This document shows positions 38,491 through 48,082 of a stretch of 64,000 bases of DNA, one piece after another; position 1 is the first letter of the stretch; every line of letters starts with the position of its first letter. This stretch comes from Clostridia bacterium UC5.1-1E11 (GTDB lineage: Bacteria > Bacillota > Clostridia > Oscillospirales > Acutalibacteraceae). The translations under genes were made by a program, and so were the position numbers. The notes beneath the pieces were generated by a model, which was given only the letters and a program-made list of their open reading frames with translations, searched no databases and was not told where the DNA came from. The stretch is taken from the NCBI GenBank assembly GCA_001305115.1, contig BCAA01000014.1, positions 1-64,000 of the forward strand, read 5' to 3'.

Positions 38491-39348
38491 TTATTTGGTA
38501 AGGAAGAGAACTCCCAATGTATTGGGTCCACAGTGGCAGGAGATGGTACAGCTGGCCCTTGTGACGCAGATTTCTCGGAAATCTGCAACTTCCTGTATCG
38601 TATTGCGGACCAGATCAATATACTTCTCAGAGATGCCAGAATGGGTGATAAAGACCCGATCCAGCACCAGGTCTGCCCGGTCCGCCAACTTGTCCCGCGT
38701 ATATTGAGGCAGGACTTTTTCCAGATTTCCACGGTATTTTTTGCCCACATTCATGGCGCCACCGCGCAAATTGTTTACCTCAATACAGGGTTTTAAACGC
38801 AATAAATTGGCGCCGAGTGCCGTCACAGCGGAACATCGTCCTCCGGCGTGCATAAATTCCAAGGTATCTAGAATGAAGCTGGCATGTGAGTGAGTGGCAA
38901 GGGCCGAAACCTCCTGGTAGATTTGTTCAGCGGGCATACCATGGGAGATACGCCGGCCTGCTTCGATCACCAACAGGCCCATACCGGTGGACAAGCTGCA
39001 CGAGTCGATGACGTAAACATGTCCCAACTCTTGGGCCGCCAACCGGCAATTTTGATGGGCAGCAGAGAGCGCAGATCCCAAGTTGATATGGATGACTTCG
39101 TAGCCTTCTTCGACCCATTGCTTAAAATATTCGTAGAACTCCATCGAGCTGATTGCGGCGGTTTTAGGAAGCTGCTTTTTCTCCCGGTAGGCGAGATAGA
39201 GGTCCTCTGGCTGAATATCCACGCCATCCATATATTGTTGCCCGCCGAGTATGATGTGATAGGGAAAATACTGCACTTGATAGCGCTCTTTCAGTTCCGG
39301 ACTCAGGTCACAGGTGCTGTCTGCGCTGAGAATGATTTTATTGGCCAT
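38491..39348 (-). CDS. DegV family fatty-acid-binding protein
   Basis: This protein of about 285 residues: IILSADSTCDLSPEL at the N-terminus, TAAISSMEFYEYFKQW, and the VIDSCSLSTGMGLLVIEA motif are the DegV hallmark. The C-terminal domain with VFITHSGISEKY and CHCGPNTLGVLF completes the fold. DegV/FakB proteins bind fatty acids and present them to the FakA kinase for phospholipid synthesis. ATG 39348 follows GGAGGAG. It is a single gene with element C downstream. Confidence 0.9.
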   Translation of the reverse strand: MANKIILSADSTCDLSPELKERYQVQYFPYHIILGGQQYMDGVDIQPEDLYLAYREKKQLPKTAAISSMEFYEYFKQWVEEGYEVIHINLGSALSAAHQNCRLAAQELGHVYVIDSCSLSTGMGLLVIEAGRRISHGMPAEQIYQEVSALATHSHASFILDTLEFMHAGGRCSAVTALGANLLRLKPCIEVNNLRGGAMNVGKKYRGNLEKVLPQYTRDKLADRADLVLDRVFITHSGISEKYIDLVRNTIQEVADFREICVTRASCTISCHCGPNTLGVLFLTK

Positions 39349-39559
39349 GCTTTCTCCTCCCGTATAGCCTGTATAGCTGTCCAAACAGAATCACACCGCC
39401 CAATCGGTGTGTCCAAAAAGTTTCAAAATCCGGGCATCCCGGTGATTGCTTTTATGATACCGCGTTTCGTTGCCCTTTTCAATATGGAAATAAAAAGGAC
39501 GTTTGCTTTTTATACAGAGAAAGGATACAATGGAAAAAACGACGGAAGGAGCGGACCAC

Positions 39560-40096
39560 ATGAATTTGCAAATTGTGCGAGGGGACATCACAGTTCGAAA
39601 GGTCGATGCGATTGTCAATGCCGCTAATACAACCTTGCTTGGAGGAGGCGGAGTGGATGGAGCCATCCATCGTGCAGCTGGCCCGGAACTTTTGGAGGAA
39701 TGTCGCACTTTGCACGGATGTGAAACTGGAAAAGCCAAAATTACAGGGGGATACCGCCTTCCAGCACGCTATATCATCCACACGCCCGGACCGATCTGGC
39801 GGGGAGGAACGAGTCATGAGGCAGAACGATTGGAAAGCTGTTACCGTTCTTGCTTGGAACTGGCAGAGAGCAATGGCTGCCGGACCATCGCTTTTCCGTC
39901 CATCAGTACGGGAGTCTACCATTTTCCGTTAGAGCAAGCGGCTGAAATCGCTGTGCGTACAATCCTGCAATATGGAAAGGGCAAAACAAGGATTGTATCT
40001 GTAGAGATGGTGTGCTTTGACGACCGGACAAAAGCAGCCTATGACGCTGCCTTGAAACTGGCAGAAAAGAACGCCGCTTTAATCCCCAACGAATAG
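39560..40096 (+). CDS. Macrodomain protein (ADP-ribosyl / O-acetyl-ADP-ribose hydrolase-like)
   Basis: This 178-residue protein is a MacroD/YmdB-type macrodomain: [36 protein letters not shown] (residues about 5-40) contains the ADP-ribose loop and catalytic Asn/Asp/Gly set, and [19 protein letters not shown] carries the phosphate-binding loop. These enzymes remove ADP-ribose from proteins or deacetylate O-acetyl-ADP-ribose. ATG 39560 is preferred for AAGGAG nine bases earlier. It is interesting alongside the ART-fold protein at 27310, though not linked. Confidence 0.93.
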   Translation: MNLQIVRGDITVRKVDAIVNAANTTLLGGGGVDGAIHRAAGPELLEECRTLHGCETGKAKITGGYRLPARYIIHTPGPIWRGGTSHEAERLESCYRSCLELAESNGCRTIAFPSISTGVYHFPLEQAAEIAVRTILQYGKGKTRIVSVEMVCFDDRTKAAYDAALKLAEKNAALIPNE

Positions 40097-40716
40097 GAAC
40101 GAACCTCTTTGTAGACAAAGTGGTGGTTAGAGTTCCTCTCCAAGGACTGTGCCACATGTTAGAGGATGCAGTGGAGGGGATCGCTTCCTATTATAGGATG
40201 ACCCCAGAAAGATTCCAGCCCATTATGTTTTATGAATCCGTTCCAACCAGACGGTTTATGAGGAACAAGGCTACTAAAGTACGGTGCTGTGGATGCGGAA
40301 TCGCGAATTTACCGCCAGAGGTGCTGTTATGGTTTATGCTGGTATCGGTGTCGCAAAGCACAAACATAGCCCCATTGTAGGTTTAGAGAGCGAAGTTTAG
40401 GCGGATGTGTTCTCCGCCTTCAATACGATGAATGGGCTCAATTGTCTGTTGCGGAGAATCCGGGGTTGTACCACGCCGTAGGGCAAAATAAAAGGAGGAC
40501 TTGTGGCGGCTGGACGTTACTGCTATCGCTCGCTCAGAGTCCTACTTGACAGCGGTCTGTCCACCTTTTATTCAGAAGAGAGCCACAGTAGCCGGATGTG
40601 TTCTCATTTGAGACGTCCAAGAAAAAGGAATATGTCGTACCGGTTTGGTATACTCAAAAACAGGGATTTTTGAGGAATTCGGGACGGGCCATTCGGACCA
40701 AAGAGGAGAAATACAG
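40097..40716. other. Decayed intergenic stretch after macrodomain gene
   Basis: About 600 bp. A plus frame at 40120-40380 contains HMLEDAVEGIASYYRMTPERF but no ribosome binding site. GCGGATGTGTTCTC recurs near 40396 and, slightly altered, near 40590. I see no supportable gene. It looks like eroded accessory DNA. Confidence 0.35.
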
Positions 40717-40924
40717 ATGAACTTTTTATCTTTAGAAGAGATGTACCAAAAATGGCAGGAGCTCCTTGTGATTGGCAAAACCATAGAACGTGAGAGCTAC
40801 AACGATTATATTCTGGGTATGACGTTGGCCGATGAAGCGAAGCTCTATATTTTGGAGGCATATCGGGAAACGGAGCTTTCTAAATATCGGAGAAGAGGCG
40901 TTCGGAATCAAAGAAGCATCTTAA
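40717..40924 (+). CDS. Small hypothetical protein (possible frameshift)
   Basis: ATG 40717 follows GAGGAG at good spacing. The first 55 residues (MNFLSLEEMYQKWQELLVIG, then DEAKLYILEAYRETELSK) look like real coding sequence rich in acidic helices. As written the frame continues to 41193 with poorer composition. With one extra A at about 40882 it would end NIGEEAFGIKEAS at TAA 40922. I prefer the short version moderately. No family recognised; the neighbouring gene at 40941 also lacks homologs known to me. Confidence 0.45.
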
Positions 40925-40940
40925 AAGAGCCACAAGAGAT

Positions 40941-41732
40941 ATGTTCCCGGTATTTACACTGCTGCAGTGTCCAATTGGGTGGGGAAAGCTTGCATATACA
41001 GGGCGGTACTGCCAGCCCCATGAAATATGGTTTACAGGATTATGGAACAATCCAATTGTTTTTAGACCTGATGACCGCGGGGTGGAAAATTCCCCGATGG
41101 CTCAAAAAGGAAGATTGGGAGAACCTGCAGCTGGTAACATTGGATGTCGCCGGTGTAAAAAATTGCCGGAATATGAGCCGAATATGCCGGTAACTCTCCA
41201 ATACGAACCGAAACGGATTCCGCATTTTCTTGAAAAGACACTCACTTTGACGGTCGGGAAAAGCCGTTCTTTCCACTTCTTAGATCATCAGGGGGATGAG
41301 GTGCAATGCTATATAAATGATGTCTCCCTAGTTGACGTATGGGAGGATGTGGAAAATCAGCTTCGTGACCCAAAATACACACAGGGGATATCCCCAGCAG
41401 AAGTTCAGCAGATAAAGAGCCATTTTTATAAAGTGTTGGAGGAAAACTGTCCAAGGGATATGCGCTATGTCTGCCTTGAATACGAATGTAACAAGGAGAT
41501 CGACTTGCAATTCTACTCCAAACAATATTTGCAATCACGCCCGAAAAAGCAAAAAGGATGTTCTGGCTGCATCGGGGTGTGCTCAAAGCCAAGCCACCCA
41601 TTTGGAGCGCATCATCTTCCGCTAAAAAGCTGCGTGTTGCAGACAGCCGTCCCACCGGACACCTCGAAAATTCCCGCAGAGTTATTTCTTTACTTTGAAG
41701 AAGCGGATGTGAGGGAAGAAACTTTTTGCTAA
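40941..41732 (+). CDS. Hypothetical protein with Cys motifs
   Basis: This frame of 263 residues has a plausible C-terminal half: HFLDHQGDEVQCYINDVSLVDVWEDVENQL, LEENCPRDMRYVCLEYECNKEIDLQFYS, and Cys pairs (CRRCKK, GCSGCIGVC). The N-terminal 80 residues are less convincing, and an overlapping frame there is also open. The ribosome binding site is weak. I do not recognise a family. It lies at the start of a decayed region and may itself be eroding. Confidence 0.5.
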   Translation: MFPVFTLLQCPIGWGKLAYTGRYCQPHEIWFTGLWNNPIVFRPDDRGVENSPMAQKGRLGEPAAGNIGCRRCKKLPEYEPNMPVTLQYEPKRIPHFLEKTLTLTVGKSRSFHFLDHQGDEVQCYINDVSLVDVWEDVENQLRDPKYTQGISPAEVQQIKSHFYKVLEENCPRDMRYVCLEYECNKEIDLQFYSKQYLQSRPKKQKGCSGCIGVCSKPSHPFGAHHLPLKSCVLQTAVPPDTSKIPAELFLYFEEADVREETFC

Positions 41733-42046
41733 CGTTTCATGTGCATGCGATGATTGGGGATAATCTTGCAAGGACGCGAGGATACTAAGAGAGATGTATC
41801 CGAGATGTTTTTAAAGGATAACTTGGTTCTGCTGGGGAACCTTCCGCGAAAGGGCAGCCCTCTAGCTATTTTGCAATGCGCAAAATAGCTTAAAAGGGGT
41901 ACATGCTCCATCGCATCAATCAGAAAAGGTTTTGTTAGTCCAATGGTATGAAGTCAAGATGGGAATGCAAGAAAAAACAAAAGGAAATCGAACAAGCATA
42001 CTATGTTGGCAGCAAAAAGGCAACATCAACCAAAGCCCTGCCCCCT

Positions 42047-42655
42047 ATGATTTTTGAATCAGGGCCTATGAGTCAGAGCGCCTTCGCTTACGGACATTCA
42101 CAGAGGATGGTGTAGAAGCTATTTTTATTCTATTGTAGGATGGAGAAGTCAACCGTTTTTAACCGATGTTTCTTCTGCAAACGTTGGAGGAAGCGCAGGA
42201 GTATTGCGAAAAGAGTGTTTGAGATGCAACCCAACGGAAGGTAGCTGCATCTATGCTATTTGCTTAAAACCGGGTGGTTTGGTAATCGGGTATAGAAAGG
42301 CCAATAGCAGCTATGACTGGGGATATGCGATTCAAAGAACATATATTGGAATAAGGGGACTGTGACAGAAGCTGGCCAAGCTGTGTTGGAGCAGCTTTAA
42401 AGGGACGGTATTCCCTATATCACAGTTACACACGATGTAGAAAACCTGCAAAGCGGGGCAGTCATACGGAAACTCGACATGAAATATTGTTGTTCCTATG
42501 AAGAACAGTGGAAGCCTAAAGACCGGCTGGTCATATTTCGCATGTACCAGCGGAATTTCGACGGATATGAGGAATGTGTATATAAAGAATACGGGAACCG
42601 GTATCCGGACCATTTTATCGAAGAGACGGCAGAAATTTTGCTGGTTCGTGAATAG
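42047..42655 (+). pseudogene. GNAT acetyltransferase pseudogene
   Basis: Across several frames the locus still encodes ESERLRLRTFTEDGVEAIF, TLEEAQEYCEKS, GYRKANSSYDWGYAIQRTY, TVTHDVENLQSGAVIRKLDMKY and EEQWKPKDRLVIFRMYQRNFDGY, the order and motifs of a GNAT acetyltransferase. At least three in-frame stops (for example TAG and TAA near 42138 and 42163, TGA near 42222) and frame changes interrupt it. Several disruptions look like substitutions, so this is true decay, unlike the single-base indels elsewhere. Its 3' end is homologous to the repeat unit that follows. The 314 bp before it hold an 11-bp hairpin near 41858 and no gene. Confidence 0.75.
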
Positions 42656-42670
42656 GCAAACAAAATAAAA

Positions 42671-43440
42671 AAGCGATGTAGAAGCGGCCCAACAAGGGAC
42701 ACTTTTTTACATCGCTTCTTTTCGATCAGAGTGAACTATTAACGGTTATAGTGGATTACAAGGCCAGATATCCGGCAAGGATAGAATTCAGATTGACCAG
42801 AAGAAATCGTTGGCTTATAGAAAGAATCCTGAAATGGTTTGTGCTTCATTCTATCGAAGAGACGACGGGCGTCCTACCGGTTCGCGAACGAGCAGCCAAA
42901 ATAAAAAAGCGATGTAGAAGCAGTCCGACAAGGAACGCCTTTTACATCGCTTCTTTTCGATCAGAGTGAACTATTAACGCTTATAGCGGGATTACAAGGC
43001 CAAATATCCGGCAAGGATAGAATTCAGATTGACCAGAAGAAATCGTTGGCTTATAGAAAGAGTCCTGGAATGGTTTGTGCTTCATTCTATCGAAGAGACG
43101 ACGGGCGTCCTACCGGTTCGCGAACGAGCAGCCAAAATAAAAAAGCGATGTAGAAGCGGCCCAACAAGGGACACTTTTTTACATCGCTTCTTTTCGATCA
43201 GAGTGAACTATTAACGTTTATAGTGGATTACAAAGCCAAATATCCGGCAAGGGTAGAATTCAGATTGACCAGAAGAAATCGTTGGCTTATAGAAAGAGTC
43301 CTGGAATGGTTTGTGCTTCATTCTATCGAAGAGACGACGGGCGTCCTACCGGCTCGCGAACGAGCAGCCAAAATAAAAAAGCGATGTAGAAGCGGCCCGA
43401 CAAGGGACACATTTTTACATCGCTTCTTTTCGATCAGAGT
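42671..43440 (+). repeat. Tandem 236-bp repeat array (about 3.3 units)
   Basis: The motif AAGCGATGTAGAAGC starts at 42671, 42907, 43143 and 43379, exactly 236 bp apart. Each unit contains a hairpin (AAGCGATGTA / TACATCGCTT) and a segment that aligns with the tail of the preceding GNAT pseudogene (TCGAAGAGACG, then GTTCG(C)GA). Units differ by only a few bases, so amplification was recent. Each unit can be read as a basic 60-70 residue frame without convincing translation signals. Confidence 0.85.
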
Positions 43441-43477
43441 GGGCCATTTAACGCTTATAGCGGGATTACGAGATCCT

Positions 43478-43828
43478 TTATTCGGCAGGGATGGAATCCA
43501 GGTTGTCCAGAAGAAACTGCTGGGCCTCATAACGGTAAAGAATACTCAAATAGTGTGCACCGGTTGTTAGGGCCTCGCGCCATTCCGATGTGATCCCGAT
43601 CGCTCTCCCATTGGCAGTTGGTTCCTTATGGCGCTTATCGTTGCGGACGACTTCCTGTAAAAGCCCTTTTTGTACCAGCCACTTGGTCAAATCGGTCGCT
43701 TTTATCTTCTGTACACATTCTAGGTCGGCTGCTGCGTTGAGGGCCTCTGCAAACTTTGAGATAGGAATGGGCTCATGCACCAGAAGAACCTTTTGTTTTT
43801 GTTCCGGGGTTAGGAAAAATGGAGGCAA
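43478..43828 (-). CDS. Conserved small hypothetical protein
   Basis: This 116-residue protein reads LTPEQKQKVLLVHEPIPISKFAEALNAAAD, KATDLTKWLVQKGLLQEV, ANGRAIGI and YEAQQFLLDNLDSI. The pattern is familiar from small uncharacterised Clostridia proteins, possibly with a winged-helix-like fold. It overlaps the YjbR-family gene by about 19 bases, so translation is probably coupled. The start is TTG 43828, which is uncertain. Function unknown. Confidence 0.6.
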   Translation of the reverse strand: MPPFFLTPEQKQKVLLVHEPIPISKFAEALNAAADLECVQKIKATDLTKWLVQKGLLQEVVRNDKRHKEPTANGRAIGITSEWREALTTGAHYLSILYRYEAQQFLLDNLDSIPAE

Positions 43829-44382
43829 GTTTTTCGACGTGCCTTAACGGAGCGAATTTCCTGTTGCATAGCGCGCTCAATCAGTATTTCTACATAGGAA
43901 AAGCATCGCGCTAAGCGCGGCTGATTCAGGACGGTATCCTCTGGAAGGGGCCGGTCGGTGAGCGGGTCGATACCGCCTGCGAGCTTGTGAATGTACATTT
44001 TTGCGCGCTGCATCGTCTCCCATTCATGTGGCGTCTCCTTTCTGACGCGGTGGGTCTTGGGCCTTGTCCGGTCGTAACTTTCCTGAATCATGGCATAGAA
44101 TGTATCCGTAGGAACATCCGAATCCGGTAAAACCGTGTTCCAATGTTCCTTGTTCATGTGGTATCCCGGTGTAACGCCCACATAGACCCTGCGGAAAAAT
44201 TCTGCCTGCATGGGTTCACATTTTAAATTGATGCACAGTTTTCCCTCTCGTTCAAAGAGCATCGCAAAGCATTTGCGATTTGCCCGATGCCGGACAACCG
44301 TCCAATTTGGATCGTCAAAGGGGGCGTCCTCATAGGTGTCCGGAAAGGTGAGACAGAGATCCAACAGTTCCTGGCGAGTCAT
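43810..44382 (-). CDS. MmcQ/YjbR family protein with C-terminal extension
   Basis: The first 110 residues are a YjbR/MmcQ domain (CyaY-like fold): LCLTFPDTYEDAPFDDPNWTVVRHR, FAMLFEREGKLCINLKCEP, TPGYHMNKEHWNTVL. The last 80 residues form a separate helical segment (KLAGGIDPLTDRPLPEDTVLNQPRLARCFSYV) that also occurs in other Clostridia proteins of unknown role. Its ATG overlaps the upstream SDR stop (ATGA), so the two are translationally coupled. Function of YjbR proteins is not settled; DNA binding has been proposed. Confidence 0.8.
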   Translation of the reverse strand: MTRQELLDLCLTFPDTYEDAPFDDPNWTVVRHRANRKCFAMLFEREGKLCINLKCEPMQAEFFRRVYVGVTPGYHMNKEHWNTVLPDSDVPTDTFYAMIQESYDRTRPKTHRVRKETPHEWETMQRAKMYIHKLAGGIDPLTDRPLPEDTVLNQPRLARCFSYVEILIERAMQQEIRSVKARRKTCLHFS

Positions 44383-45161
44383 CGTGTGCCTCCCGGGCGA
44401 TACACCCAGCCGCAGTCTCCGTGGTAGATCATCTGCGTGGTCATACCACCGTCGATGGTCAAATTTTGTCCTGTGATAAACGAAGCATCTTCACTACATA
44501 GGAATCGCACAGCGGATGCGATGTCCAGGGGCGTTCCTACACGCCCTACAGGATGTTGCAGCTGGTCTTCCGTGGAATGAACCGGCCCGGCAGAAGGTTC
44601 ATGGTAGGGAGCGGTCTCAATCCATCCAGGGCTAATCGAATTGACCCGCACATGTCCGGCAAGGCTGACACTCAGGGCGTGGGTGAGTGCAGAAATGCCC
44701 CCTTTCGCTGCCGTGTAACTCTCTGTATCGGCCTGGGACATAAATGCCCGCGTGGAGGCGATATTTATCACAGAGGCGCCCGGAGTAAAATGATCACGGA
44801 ACAAGTTTGTTAGATAATAGGGCGCCGCTACACCAACCTGTTGTACATAGAGAAAATCGTCATAAGAGCAGTTTGAGAGGATGCCTTTGCGACTCAGACA
44901 GGCGTTGTTGACCAGGACATCCACAGCGCCAAAGCGTTTCAAAACTTCTGTAGCAAACCGGTCTAGAGTGGCCTTTTCGGCGACATCGCCTGGGAAATAA
45001 AACACAAGGCCGTCAAACCGCTGTGCAAGCAGTTCCCCAGCTTCCCGATCCATGTCTATGACGGCGACAAAGGCACCGTCGGAGGCGAACGATTCTGCGA
45101 TACAGCGGCCGATCCCGTTCGCTCCTCCTGTTACTACACAGACACAACGTGTTGTATTCAT
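44379..45161 (-). CDS. Short-chain dehydrogenase/reductase
   Basis: This 260-residue classical SDR has TGGANGIGRCIA (NAD(P)-binding, about residues 12-23), the NNA motif VLVNNACLS, catalytic Ser in INIASTRAF, and YTAAKGG (YxxxK). The acidic residue in VIDMD after the second strand favours NAD(H). RVNSISPGWI and TGQNLTIDGG complete the family pattern. ATG 45161 follows GGGAGGA. Substrate cannot be predicted. Confidence 0.9.
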   Translation of the reverse strand: MNTTRCVCVVTGGANGIGRCIAESFASDGAFVAVIDMDREAGELLAQRFDGLVFYFPGDVAEKATLDRFATEVLKRFGAVDVLVNNACLSRKGILSNCSYDDFLYVQQVGVAAPYYLTNLFRDHFTPGASVINIASTRAFMSQADTESYTAAKGGISALTHALSVSLAGHVRVNSISPGWIETAPYHEPSAGPVHSTEDQLQHPVGRVGTPLDIASAVRFLCSEDASFITGQNLTIDGGMTTQMIYHGDCGWVYRPGGTR

Positions 45162-45175
45162 AGAATCCTCCCCAA

Positions 45176-45441
45176 TCATGGTTTTTTATGGTCCGGATAA
45201 AGGACTTTAAGGCTTCTTCGATAGGCCTCTCCAAGTCATACCAGGCGCGAATATCGCGCAGAGTGCCTTTCAGCGCACAGAGGCGGTTGTAATAGCGGAT
45301 GAATCGATGGTTTGAATACGGCCGCTGCCAAGATCTCCGGCCTCCAACTGAACGTAGAGCCTCCGGTGTAGAGATTCCTACCGGTTCCAGTTGCGATTCG
45401 ATGGCCGTGCCGGTATTCGGCAATTTTGCAAGTTCTCTCAA
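45176..45441 (-). CDS. TfoX C-terminal-domain-like protein
   Basis: About 88 residues: LAKLPNTGTAIESQLEPVGISTPEALRSVG, then RYYNRLCALKGTLRDIRAWYDL, match the helix-hairpin-helix TfoX_C domain. TTG 45441 lies eight bases after CGGAGGG. As written the frame runs on into the SDR gene; one more A in the T6 (plus strand) at 45182-45187 would give an immediate TGA at 45176, which I favour. It lies between the DUF434 and SDR genes on the same strand. Role in DNA uptake regulation, known for TfoX in other phyla, should not be assumed. Confidence 0.65.
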
Positions 45442-45456
45442 AACGATGGCCCTCCG

Positions 45457-46179
45457 TTATGAGGCTGTCCTACCGGACAAATCAGTAAAGGTGAAATCCG
45501 GCAGGGCGGTTTCGATGATCGTACGGCACAGATTCACCCAGCCGCGGCAGCGGTTGAGGATGATTGCGTCCCCAGTGGCAACGCAGTCCTTGTCCCACAA
45601 AAGGGCATCTGCATTGGGAACCAACAGAGGCTCTAACGGAAGGTTTCGCTCCTGGGCACGCGCCACGAGGCGTTGGCTCAGCCGGCCCGAGTTGGAGACA
45701 GGCGCATCCAACACAAGGACAGAGCGGTCCGGTTGGAGACAGGCCAAAGCGTCGAGAAGCAGCGAAATGGCCGAGTCGGTCTTATCGATCAGACGATAGC
45801 TTCCGTGTAGGCCGCAAAGGTCGCGTGCAGAACCATCCATACAAAGCAAAACCGTGGAACCGGAGAGAGCAGCTTCCAATGGAATGATGGTATTGAACCC
45901 ATCGATCCAGAGCGTTTTTCCCTGTAAGGGCCCAGAGAATAACTTTTCCTGGCGCAGCATGACATCATGGTGAGAGGAGGTGGCGCGAATCAGCGCCATG
46001 CGCTGCCGGGAAGAAAATTGAAACCGGTCTCCAACAAAAGTGGTGGCCCGCTCCACATCGTATCCACGGTCCATGAGATAAGCGACATCTGTCTGGGCTT
46101 TTTGAAGCAAACACAGGGAGGCGCCCTGGAAATCGCGGGCGTCCGTCGGGACAAACCCGCGTCGCACACATTCGGACAT
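45457..46179 (-). CDS. DUF434-domain protein
   Basis: This 240-residue protein has an N-terminal DUF434 segment (GASLCLLQKAQTDVAYLMDRGYDVERATTFVGDRFQFSSRQR, quoted by region, residues about 20-62) and a C-terminal nuclease-fold-like domain: LWIDGFNTIIPLEAALSG, VLLCMDGSARDLCG, VLVLDAPVSNSG and LLVPNADALL. Repeated aspartates at strand ends resemble PIN/NYN-type metal-binding sites, but activity is unproven. It heads the minus-strand group 46179-43478; AAGGGGGGA lies before ATG. Confidence 0.8.
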   Translation of the reverse strand: MSECVRRGFVPTDARDFQGASLCLLQKAQTDVAYLMDRGYDVERATTFVGDRFQFSSRQRMALIRATSSHHDVMLRQEKLFSGPLQGKTLWIDGFNTIIPLEAALSGSTVLLCMDGSARDLCGLHGSYRLIDKTDSAISLLLDALACLQPDRSVLVLDAPVSNSGRLSQRLVARAQERNLPLEPLLVPNADALLWDKDCVATGDAIILNRCRGWVNLCRTIIETALPDFTFTDLSGRTAS

Positions 46180-46398
46180 GACGGTCCCCCCTTTCCCGGC
46201 CGGAGCCGGGGGTATCTATGTTTAGCTTAACGGCATTTCTAGGGAATGTCAAGCGCTTGCTTTATAGGAACAGTTTACGGGCGAAAACAGAGGGAATATG
46301 CGAGGGAGAAGCCCTTTATAAGCCATGAGGACTTGACTTTTTTGGGGGTACATGGTAAGGTAAAAACGGTTCATCGGAGGGCTTGTGATCGCAATTGC

Positions 46399-46449
46399 AA
46401 AGCCGGATAAGATGTCGGGTGCCGCCCGGTATTTTATCCGGCTTTTTTG
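46399..46449. terminator. Terminator-like hairpin before MATE gene
   Basis: AAAGCCGGATAA (46399-46410) pairs with TTATCCGGCTTT (about 46433-46445), followed by T residues, enclosing a GC-rich inner loop. It lies in the divergent 46180-46505 gap just before the exporter gene and could act as an attenuator of its mRNA. No known riboswitch was recognised. Confidence 0.6.
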
Positions 46450-46505
46450 TGTATTTCCAAGTCTCTAAGAAAAAATGAAGGAGTTTTATAGCACGGGGGG
46501 ATTTC

Positions 46506-47873
46506 ATGAAGGGAAACCACAACTTTACAGAAGGAAAAATTTTGTCACCGCTGATTCGTTTCGCCTTACCGGTGCTGTTAGCACTCTTTTTGCAGGCGAT
46601 GTATGGAGCAGTGGACCTGCTGGTTGTCGGCCAATTCGGGACTGCGGCAGACGTATCGGCGGTCTCCACAGGGAGCCAGATCATGCAGTCCATTACGGTC
46701 ATGATTACCGGGTTGGCAATGGGGATCACCATCCTGACTGGCCAGAAAATTGGAGAAAAACGGCCGGATGAGGCGGGAAAAGCGATTGGCAGCGGCATTT
46801 GCCTGTTTGCTGCCCTGGCAGTGTGTATTACGGCTGTGATGCTTCTGGCAGCCAATCCTCTGGCGGTTGTCATGCAGGCGCCAGAGGAGGCGTTTTCCCG
46901 AACAGTTACCTATGTACAAATTTGTTCCGCAGGGACCGTTTTTATCGTGGCATACAATGTCCTGGGCAGTATTTTTCGAGGAATCGGAGATTCCAAGATG
47001 CCGTTGATCACTGTAGCGATTGCCTGTGTGCTGAATATCGTCGGGGATGTACTGTTTGTTGCAGGATTCCATATGGGGGTAGCGGGTGCCGCTTTAGCGA
47101 CGATTTTGGCGCAGGCAATCAGCGTGTTGTTGTCTATCTTAATCATCCGAAAACGTGAGTTGCCGTTTGCTTTATCAAAGAAAGACATCCGTTTTGATGG
47201 ACGGCGAATCGGAAGAATCGTCTGCCTAGGCGCTCCGATTGCCCTCCAAGACCTGCTGGTAAATATTTCGTTTCTGGTTATCATTGCCATTGTCAATACA
47301 TTGGGAGTGGTGGCTTCTGCGGGGGTTGGTGTGGCTGAGAAGCTCTGCGCGTTTATTATGCTGGTATCTTCCGCATACATGCAGTCGATGTCCGCCTTTG
47401 TCGCACAAAACATCGGCGCCAACCGGCCGGATCGCGCCAAAAGGGCGCTCTTTTGCGGGGTATCCACGTCGGTTTTGGCAGGACTGCTTATGGCGTATCT
47501 ATCCTTTTTCCACGGGGATCTTCTATCCTCGCTCTTTGCCCGCGACCCAGAGGTTATTTTGGCTGCGGCGGATTACTTAAAAGCCTATGCTTTGGACTGC
47601 ATGTTGACCTCCTTCCTGTTCTGCTTTATGGGGTATTTTAACGGGTGTGGGAGAACTGTATTTGTTATGATCCAGGGAATCATCGGCGCATTTGGTGTGC
47701 GTATTCCGATCTCCTATTTGGTCAGCCGGATGGCAAACGTTTCACTATTTCATATTGGTTTAGCGACCCCTGCCTCCTCTCTGGTACAGATCGCTTTGTG
47801 TGTGGGATATTTTCTGCTGCAAAACCGCAGGCAAAAGCAAACGCTTTTGAAGGAGAGCGGACAGCCTGTTTAA
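46506..47873 (+). CDS. MATE family efflux transporter
   Basis: This 455-residue membrane protein has about 12 transmembrane helices and the MATE features PLIRFALPVLLALFLQAMYGAVDLLVVG (helix 1-2), GLAMGITILTGQKIGE, and the corresponding second-half helix APIALQDLLVNISFLVIIAIVN. Such proteins export cationic drugs or metabolites using Na+ or H+ gradients. The start at ATG 46506 overlaps a GGGGGGA Shine-Dalgarno. It stands alone. Confidence 0.93.
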   Translation: MKGNHNFTEGKILSPLIRFALPVLLALFLQAMYGAVDLLVVGQFGTAADVSAVSTGSQIMQSITVMITGLAMGITILTGQKIGEKRPDEAGKAIGSGICLFAALAVCITAVMLLAANPLAVVMQAPEEAFSRTVTYVQICSAGTVFIVAYNVLGSIFRGIGDSKMPLITVAIACVLNIVGDVLFVAGFHMGVAGAALATILAQAISVLLSILIIRKRELPFALSKKDIRFDGRRIGRIVCLGAPIALQDLLVNISFLVIIAIVNTLGVVASAGVGVAEKLCAFIMLVSSAYMQSMSAFVAQNIGANRPDRAKRALFCGVSTSVLAGLLMAYLSFFHGDLLSSLFARDPEVILAAADYLKAYALDCMLTSFLFCFMGYFNGCGRTVFVMIQGIIGAFGVRIPISYLVSRMANVSLFHIGLATPASSLVQIALCVGYFLLQNRRQKQTLLKESGQPV

Positions 47874-48018
47874 AGGGGATTCAGGGGGATTCGGTTATAT
47901 CCGGTAGATGGAATTTCAAGGAGTACCCAGGACCTAAAATGCGAGGGCTGTGCTTTTCCGCTTCTAAGAACCGAACGCAGGGAACGTGGAAGGATGAAGA
48001 GTTGTATTGTATCAGAAA

Positions 48019-48054
48019 AGGAGCCGCACGGGAATCTCCGTGCGGCTCCTTTTT
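48019..48054 (+). terminator. Rho-independent terminator
   Basis: AGGAGCCGCACGG pairs with CCGTGCGGCTCCT and is followed by TTTTT. It lies between the convergent MATE and dtxR genes and could serve both. Confidence 0.88.
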
Positions 48055-48082
48055 GGATCACATATATAGGATTGGGAATGAC

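Noticed and set aside
42671-43440. Regularly spaced repeats as a CRISPR array
   Set aside because: The whole 236-bp unit is repeated, with no short repeat plus variable spacers, and no cas genes are present.
40097-43460. A complete mobile genetic element
   Set aside because: No transposase, integrase or terminal inverted repeats could be found; only decay and tandem amplification are visible.
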